A stretch of DNA of 64,000 nt. It comes from Oxyruncus cristatus. Its lineage: Eukaryota > Chordata > Aves > Passeriformes > Cotingidae. A program made the position numbers and the translations under genes. Location of the stretch: assembly GCA_013399855.1 (NCBI GenBank), contig VXAY01004289.1:600948-664947 (forward strand), written 5' to 3'. Shown here piece after piece: positions 27,601 through 36,600 of the stretch. Each line of letters begins with the position of its first letter. Position 1 is the stretch's first letter. Under the pieces are notes generated by a model. That model was not told where the DNA came from. It saw only the letters and a program-made list of their open reading frames with translations, and made no database searches.

Positions 27601-30600
27601 GGCCTATTATTCCTTATGCCTAAAAAGCTGTTTAAATGTTACAGAAGACAAAATTAATTTGAAAGATAACTACATGAAACAGACTGAATTAAACTTGCAA
27701 ATTAAGATGTTTTAAGCAAGTTAAAAACTGTGCCTGGAAGCAAAGAGCCGCCACCACTTTTACTGCAGAACAGGGCAGGGAAGGGGGAGGGACCTGGGAA
27801 TAGAAAGGAGTAAGAGAGCAAATGCCAAAGCTTCAAGTCTTTCATTTCCAAGATTCAACAGGTTACACCTGTGGTATGGCCAAGATGAAAGATCTATTTG
27901 AATAAAACTTTATCACAGCATAAAACTGGGGAGAGAAACATTTCTTGTGCTAGAACACCTCAATGGTGTGCTTCTAACTATAAACCACGGTGAGACTGTG
28001 CTCAGAAAACACCTCCCAAAAGCACAAATCATAGTTCCTCCTATCTGAAACTAGAGTTCTCACTTCTAAAATCAATTATTGCCACAACAAAATGAGATTT
28101 AATCTGATGTGGTCACTTTGGAAGCTGTATAAAACCCATTTTAATTGTGATGTTCTATATATTTGCAGTATGCAATAGACTTGCAATACTGAGGGTGTGA
28201 TTGTCTATAATGAAAACCTCGAGGAGGGAGAGAAAGGAGTGTACGAATACAAGAATTTATGGATTCACTAGTTTGATGTCAGACTTGCCCAGATTCAGAC
28301 ATTAGCACTGCTAGGGCTGATACTGAAACTTTAACCACAACTCTTCTGTGCCCCGACCTTGCCTCTCTTCAGGAAATCAAGGGTACATTAACAGAAACCC
28401 CCTCCTTTTCACCTTCTTATGCTGACAGAAAAGGATACACAGTTTGTACTCTCCCCAGTTGTGACCCAAGTCATTTGCCTGGCACTTGGCCCATGAACAG
28501 GAAAATAAGACAACTCAGAACTTTTCAAAACTTTTTTTGCTGTTTCTGGCAATCCACAGCACGCAAAGAGACCGTGAAGAGCCAGGGGCACAGCCAGGCT
28601 CCTGACAGCTTTCTGCACTAAGGTGCAAGTCTCTAAGAGAAAAAACATTGAAGGGATTTCAGCTGGGGTCTTCCAAAGTGCTCGGTTCAAGACTTCGCAG
28701 GTTTTGCTAGCGAGCCTGTGGAAGGTAAAACAAAGGAATGTGTTCCTAAGAGCCATATCCATCATCAGGCAATGGAGTCACAGGAAAACTGCTGAGCAGG
28801 TTCACTCTGCTCCCACCAGCCAAAGAATCCCAAAATGGACATATTTAAACCCCACATTTACAAGCTCCTCTCAAGCTCAGGGTCCATCCTTAGAACCAAT
28901 GGCAGTGAAGAGTATCTTGTTAGTAAACAGGGATTCTGAAGTGTTTACCAGCATTCCTGTGACATTTACATCCCTAAACACCTTTACTATCAATATTTTC
29001 ATTTTTATCCAGCTATCCTACTACAAATTCTCTTATGACATGTTTCCACACTAAAGAATAAGATATATTAAAATAAGGATACAGCTAAAAGCCATTACCT
29101 TCAAACGGTACTTTTATTCTACTAATAAATGCATTAACACTGAGAGGTTTCAAACTTGAAACCGCCTCTAGTGACAATCATGAAAAAGAAGGGTCACCTC
29201 AGAAGAAAGTGTAGTCTTGTAAGAAACTACACAGAGCCAATTACACTGTTCAGTGTGTCAGTTCCCCCTATATAACTGACAGCACATTTGAATTTAAAAC
29301 ATTAAATTAACAAGAAAACACCTGTGAGTAACAACAGCTAAATCAGTTTTTACTAGTGGTGAAGCAAGTCACCCCTGAGCACAGGGTTTGTTTTTCAGGG
29401 CTCCACATACCTTTTTTTGAGCAGCTTCCTTCTTCTTCTTTTCTTCTTTTCTCTTTTTCCTTTCTTCCATCAACTGTTCTTCCTCTTCTTGCACTAAATC
29501 CCTGAACCACACAGTTTGTAATTAACTCTCCCAAAATACAATCTGTACACACTTAGATTCATTTTAGAACAATTATTTCACAGTGACACAAAAGGAACTG
29601 GGGAATTTTGCTTCTAATTGGATCCTGTTTCTACAGGGACTGTCACTGTCACTGCAAGACACAAGTGACAGGACTTCAAGCGCAGATGTGGTGTCAAGCT
29701 ACACGTAAGGTGTTCTTTCTTCCAAAGCTTAAAATTAAGGCTTAGACTTTAATTTGATTCAAAAGCCAGCAAATTCAGATGTTATTTAATCTACCTGAAC
29801 TGGTACAACTGAGCTCTGGCACATCCCAGCCCCCAGCATTCAAGCACTCAGCCAAAGCCACACACATCCTGCACATCTGCACCAGCTCCCTCACCCCAAA
29901 CCACCTCTGCCAGAAGCAGCAAGTGTGGCACTGTCAGGGCCATTTTAGAGCTCCCTAACCCAGGGACAAAACTGCAACTTTTTAAAAGTGAAACCAAACC
30001 CCAGAGCATTAACTAAATTCACTTGATACACAGTATTTTGTGCTCAAACTGGAGGCTGAGCAGCAACATCACTGTCCAGCTTATCCTGTTCAAAAACACA
30101 CTTCAAAAGATTTTTGGGGAGAAAGAACTAACAATGTCAATCCGGGGCAGTCACTACTTGCTTCTGCCTGGAAACACTGGACTCTTTAACCCCAAACTGC
30201 CCATAACTACACACCTCCAGTTTCAGACAAGATAATTTGGTGTACATCAGAAGCAGTGCCAATTAAATGTGTTAAACTACAAGATACTCCAGAGGTACTA
30301 AAACTTTCACTACTTTTTTAGATATATAAATAACCAGTTAATTCTACTTTTGGCTCAAGTCCCTTTCAAAGTGACTGCAGGTGTCAGCTTTGGAGTTTTC
30401 ATTTTTAATTTTTTTTTTTTTTAAATCCACATGTGAGTTCCAGCTCCCAGTTGCCCGGTTCTACCGCAGCACATTCATATAACTTCCTCACTTGTTCATT
30501 AGACAAATTAGACAAACAAGCAGCACTCTGAGCACTGCTCTTGTGCAGGCCAGTGTCATCTCTTTCTGGTACGCAGCAGCAGTTTATCCTCATCCTTCTG

Positions 30601-33600
30601 CATCATGCCACCATTCCTTTTGGAGAGGCAACTCCCAGGTAACTGGGGCCCATTTCAGTTCTACCTTTAAGCTCTAAAATTGTTTTTTTGTCCTGATCTG
30701 AAGTTCTCCAGCGACATGGTGAAGGTGGTTCTCCTCCCAGTAAGGATAATACCATATTATAAATGCCATTATATACAATGCTGTTTATACTTAAATTTAA
30801 CTTTCAACGGCTGAATGTACCAGCAGAGCAACCACTGACAGCAACCATTATCAATCCCAAATTCCAGAGATCCTGGTTCTCACTGCAAATCCCATTCCAT
30901 CCACTACCTGTTTCTTCCCCCAGCGCTCCCTTCTGTTGGAATAACACTGCTTTACTGCACATCCAGTATTCCTTTTCTCCTCTGCCACTCCAAGGGGGCT
31001 GTTCCAGGTCCCATCACCTCTTGTTGCACGTGTGAGCAGCAGCAGAAGCAGCAGGTCCTGCAGGTCTGACCAGCAGCAGAGCTGCTCTGACACTGAGCAT
31101 TCAAACCACCTCACGTTCCCTCCACCCCACACAGTGACCTGCTACAGACACACCCCTGCTCTGAGAAGCTGCCACAGACCAAATTTTGGCTTTTAAGATT
31201 TTCCAATAACAGACAGCAAGCATTAGTTACTTCTCTTAAGAAAGAATTGCTTCTGATGTGTTAAGATATGCAAAAAAATTATCTAAAAGTGTTATTTCTG
31301 AGCCCCCTCTGTGTTTCAGCTGCACTGCCAGAGGAATCACAACCCACCAAACACAATCTGGCTATTTTGCATTTTACCACAGCTTTAGTATCTGGCTGCA
31401 AGATTCATCGAGGACCGTCTCTCGGCAAAAGCAATTTTGCATTTACAACTGGGTCTCAAAAGTGATTTCATGGACAACTAAGAGGTCAGTCATGTAACTA
31501 CAGAAACAATTCCAGCTGGACAGTTTCATTTAGAGCAACCCCTTGGATGCAGTGCAAATCTGAGTTTAATGATTAACCTGCAGTGACATCTGTGCACTGT
31601 CAAGGTGACACATCAGTCAGTTTTGTCCCTTGCTGTCTCACACCCTGAGCATTTGTAACCAAAGGGAAGTTGGTGACACTGATCCTCAGTTTGAGCTAAT
31701 TTGGGACAGTCCAATTTTTAACAGGCAATTTAAGTAGGAGAACAATACCAGGTCTGGAATCAGTGTAGAGGAAACAGGTTTTATAGGTCTCAGCTCCTTC
31801 AACACAATCCCCAGTTCATTTACAGCTCCCTTCCACACCGAGCAGAGCCAACGGTTCACTCCTCAGGAATTCAGTACTTCCTGAAGTACCACTGAGTGCA
31901 GGAGATGCCTAATCCAGCTGAAAAGGCAGAGTACTGTGTCCTCCTCCCACAGCCAGGAGAGGCCGTGCCCACAGCCCTTCTCTCTCCCAGCCTCAGTTCT
32001 CCGGTGGACACGGTCCGCGGGCAGCTCTGCCCACCCTGCCACCACCCAGGCTGGGACCTCCCCTCGACTGGTTGCTGGAGCAAAAGCTTAGTTACAGAAT
32101 CTCTAGGAGTTCTAAGGGCTAAGAAAGTCACCAGCACTTGTTTTGTACAACAAATTTCAGTCTGTCACATGCTAAAACTGCATTAACTAAAAAATTGTTC
32201 TGCTTTTAGAAGAAAGCTGTAGCACGTTCAAGCGCAAGCAGAATGCAAAATAGTACTTTCACAGGGAAAAAAAGTAACTCATCAATCCTGCTACAGCTAA
32301 ACCAACACGATTACATTTCATTTGGAGAATACAGATGCTAACAACTAACGTACCAGTATCTCTGGAATATTCTACCACAGCATCATTGGTTTGTTTTCAC
32401 ACAGGAACAACAGAACTCCTAAATTATGACACTCTGTGACATCGGACTTTCATCTAATTAAGAAAAACAGATTCTAGATTACAAAGCCAGCTCAGGACAC
32501 ATAATCCCCCCCGATGATTAGGACCAGGACTCCAGGCAAGCCCTGGATAAAAATTATCCCCCTATAGTTCATGCTGAGTTTTTAAGAGTATTAATTACCA
32601 CTATAACATTAAACCTCAGTGACTGGAGTGCAAAACTAACCCACTGTATAGCAGCAGCAAAGCCCTTCCTGCTACTGTTCTTCCCTGAAAACTGAACTCT
32701 TCAAGGAAGACAGGCCTATCCACCACCCTCATCCATACACTTAAACCTGAGACACAAATTCACATTTGCCTATTAAGTCTTCAGAGTCTCAGGCAGAACT
32801 CCTGAATTTCCATCTCTGACAGCAGGAAGTGTGAGTCTCCCTTTTTCTTTCCAACACACAAATCCACGGCCCTCTCATCAGACAGCAAATGATGGGATTG
32901 ATGCCTCCGAGGCCACCTCCATTGGAACATATAACAAACAAGCTCCACTTCTGATGCTACTCCTCGAGGAACAGAGGTGGTACGAAGCATTTCCCATTTA
33001 CCACCTCCGACTAAGGGCTCCCTGTTCCCATGTACAAACTAACAGCAGCTCTATGGGCCTTTACAGCACAGAACAGGAACCACCACAGGAATCTGGTCTT
33101 GTGGTAACAACACAAAGCCAGAAAAACAACAAGTTTTTTTTGCTGGGCTTTTCCCTATATCTGGGAGATTTAATTCATGGACCTTGTGTGGCCAAAGGGT
33201 TTGCAGCAGCACGCTCGGCTCGGTCTGTCAGCGGGCCCAAGCCAAGGCCCAAGCACTCCGACTGAAAACATAAATATATGAACATGATTTCCCCATCAGC
33301 CATCTCACTTTCACCAAACACATGCACAGGGAATGTCCTTCTCCTCCTGTGTAATGGGATTAGCTTGCTCAAGGTTAAATGGCCTTAGCAGAAATGCAAA
33401 CCATACTTTTCAATTTAGATCAAGTGAAAATAAAACACCCTGGCCATAGGAAATCCACATCAGAGGCAGAACAAAGGCCTCTGGTTTCAACAGCTTAACT
33501 TGAAAGGTGCTTTATTTTCAAATGAGACCAAATGAAAATGGATCTTGATCTCAGGAGAGACTGCACATGTGATGGCTCTGAGAATGTGCAAGGAGAAACT

Positions 33601-36600
33601 GCTGCTATCTGCATAAATTTGAACAGACCAAGGGTCAGATAAATATTTATCATCATTTTTTAAAAAGTAATTTTTTGCTCCAGGTGTGTACCCCAGCACA
33701 ATTCCTTGTATAAGAGGGGGAAAACTCAACAAACTACCAAAATGTTTTCCACAATTAAGCCATTAAAAAAAAAAAAAATCAAAACCAAACCCAGTTTTTT
33801 AATCTTCTGGAACAGGTATCAGGAGAATGCAAGACACTTTATTTTCGTATGCTCAAACTGCAAACATTTCAGATTAATATTTATATCAAATCACGTTTCA
33901 CTCATTATTTTAATTCTTGAAAAAAAGAGTTCTATTAATCTTTAATTTCTAAAGCTCCAGTTTGGCATTGTAAAAATACCTGGGCTGAACAGCCATATTT
34001 AACCTTTATTCTTATGTTGCAGAAGTGGAAAAACAAGTTCACCCATATTTTCCCAGGGAGACAGGCTGAGGATGCAGTAATTAATGTCTGTGCAGCACTA
34101 CTATCTTTGTTGTTACAATTTACCAAAGGGCAACATGTTTTGCTACAATAAAATCACAATTCTATCACCTCACAGAGGAAACGATGGTTACAAGAATTCT
34201 GAGTCACTATCCCTGGAGGGATTTAACAGCCATGTGAATGTGACACTTGGGGACATGGTGGCACTGGATTAACAGCTGAAGGCAAAAAGTAGCTATGGAT
34301 TTTTAACTTCTTCCCATATACTACATGGAGCAAACATACAAGGAAGGATTAGAAGTGATTGTACACAGAGGCTTTTGAAACCACCCTAAAAATTCCAGCG
34401 ACAAACATAAAATAAATTTTGGGTGAAATAAATAAATAAATTAATACTTTCCACTGTTTGCTCTTCTAGTTATAAATTAACCTGCAGTGGTATAGGTGGA
34501 ACACTGCCAGGTAACTACAGGTAAACATCAGGAACTGAAAGGTCTTTAACAATTCTGCAAAACACTACGTGCTCAACCTACAGTTGATCTTCTACACACA
34601 CTTTTAAATACGTTGCCAAGACTGAGTTTTCTACATTTTGACATAGAAGTTCCCTAATCTTTACATTTTTTGAAATTACAAAATTACATACAACTGCCAA
34701 TAAAAATGATTTCTCAGGTTCTATAAAACCAACAGCTTTTCTACTCACCAGAATTCTGCAAGGAGTACTTATAAAATGTGTATTTTGATTAAAGAGGGAT
34801 CCTACAGTTCCTTTATCCATGAGTCCCACAGAACAGCAAACTACACCAAAAAGAGTTCATGGAACAGACACCAGGACTTTGAAGTTAACAAAAAACCCCA
34901 ACAAACCCCACCAGTGCCTCAGATGGAAATGCTCTGGCACCTGAACCCACCCAGTGTGTTCCTGGGAGCACAGAGAGCCTCAGGCAGTGAGAACAAAACA
35001 AACCCACTCGTTTACAGATGTGTATGTGTGTTAGTTCTTTCCAGCTATTAACAGAAAGGAGAGGTGCTGCCAAGCTAAAAACTGAAACAAATACTTCAAT
35101 GAATAATTAATTACTAAATGAGTATCAGCTGCTTCCTTTTTAGCTTTTAAATACCTCAGTCTTTAAATTATCACCCTAAAAGTGAAGTGATAGACTTCCA
35201 CCTACCACGTCTGCCGCTACCAATTACCTGGAACACACTCAGCTTTCCTATTTTCCCAATACAGATGCTGGCTCATCAGAACAACGTTCCCAACTACAAG
35301 CAGTATAAATGCACCATAATTCGGGAACACTTGTGTTAGTTTTGTCCTCAAGTTTCATCTGAGATGTTCACTGCTACATAAGAAGGCAAAAGACAGATCT
35401 GTTTCGCAAGAAGTTTATCATCCAACTCCACGAGACTCCAGCAGCAGCCATAAACAATCCCTACCTCCAGTAACAAAGGAGGGATCGGAGAAGGCAGATT
35501 AATCTGCTCCTCCACAATCACACTGGCCATTCCATAGGAGGCTTTAACAGAAGCACAAACCCAAACAACTGTTCAAAACCAGCACCTGAACTCTGACCCA
35601 CTCCCAGGCTGCTGCAGAGGCAGCACTGCTCTGCACAGGGGTTTGCTCTGAGACCAAAACGCAAAAGTAAATACAAGGTACCTTATGGGGGTCACCTGAC
35701 AATTTTGTATGGCCTGGAAAAGTGTCTGTGGAGGAGAAAGGGGTGTGTAATTTTGCCAAGGTGTCTCTAAAGGTCTTGAACAGCAGAAATAGAATGTTTT
35801 TTTTTCTGCAATAAACTCTTCCCATTCCACAGTAGACATCATTTCATCAGAAATTTCTCAGGGAAAAGACCCATACCCCCCAAAACTCAACAGAAAACCA
35901 ACTTCTTAAACGTCAACAGAAACAACTGCATTTCTCCCTGCTTTTCTATGCCTCTATCATTGAGCCAGCTCTTTTTTACCCCTGCAGCAAACAAGGAACA
36001 TATCACAGCAATATGGTAGTTACTGTAACACGAAACCATAATAATCAATTGTACATCAGTAACTTCGAATATACGGATGAAATCTACAGGCGAGAAGTTT
36101 GCTCTCCCAAAACATGGCCAGTCTGCAACCAATGCAGATGGAATGTGGAGCAGAATCACAGGTGAATGGAAGCCATGGAGACTCTTCCCTATGGTTTGCA
36201 TGCTTGTGAGACAAAAGACAAACCCCTGGGTTTGGGAAAATAATTGTAAATGTATTTCAGATATTTACCTTCTCTCAGTTCCACATAAATGAGGCAGGAA
36301 AGCCCTGTTTACCAAACAGAATTGAAAGGTTATTGCTTAAATCAGAAGAACTAAGAGGTGGTTTTTAGCAGTCCTGATTTTAATCAAATTTAACTCTTAG
36401 ATGTGCCCAGTTAACACCAGATAGCTCTTGTTCTGGCCAAACAGGTGACATTTGACTCTTAACATTAACAGTGTGCAATGGACTTATCAGAATCACTGTC
36501 ACTGGCTTATTTTTGAGACCAGGAATATTTGTGCAGCACTAGGCATGTATGAATTCTAGAGAGAACACAGACTAAACGAGGATTCTTTTCCAAAAGGCCA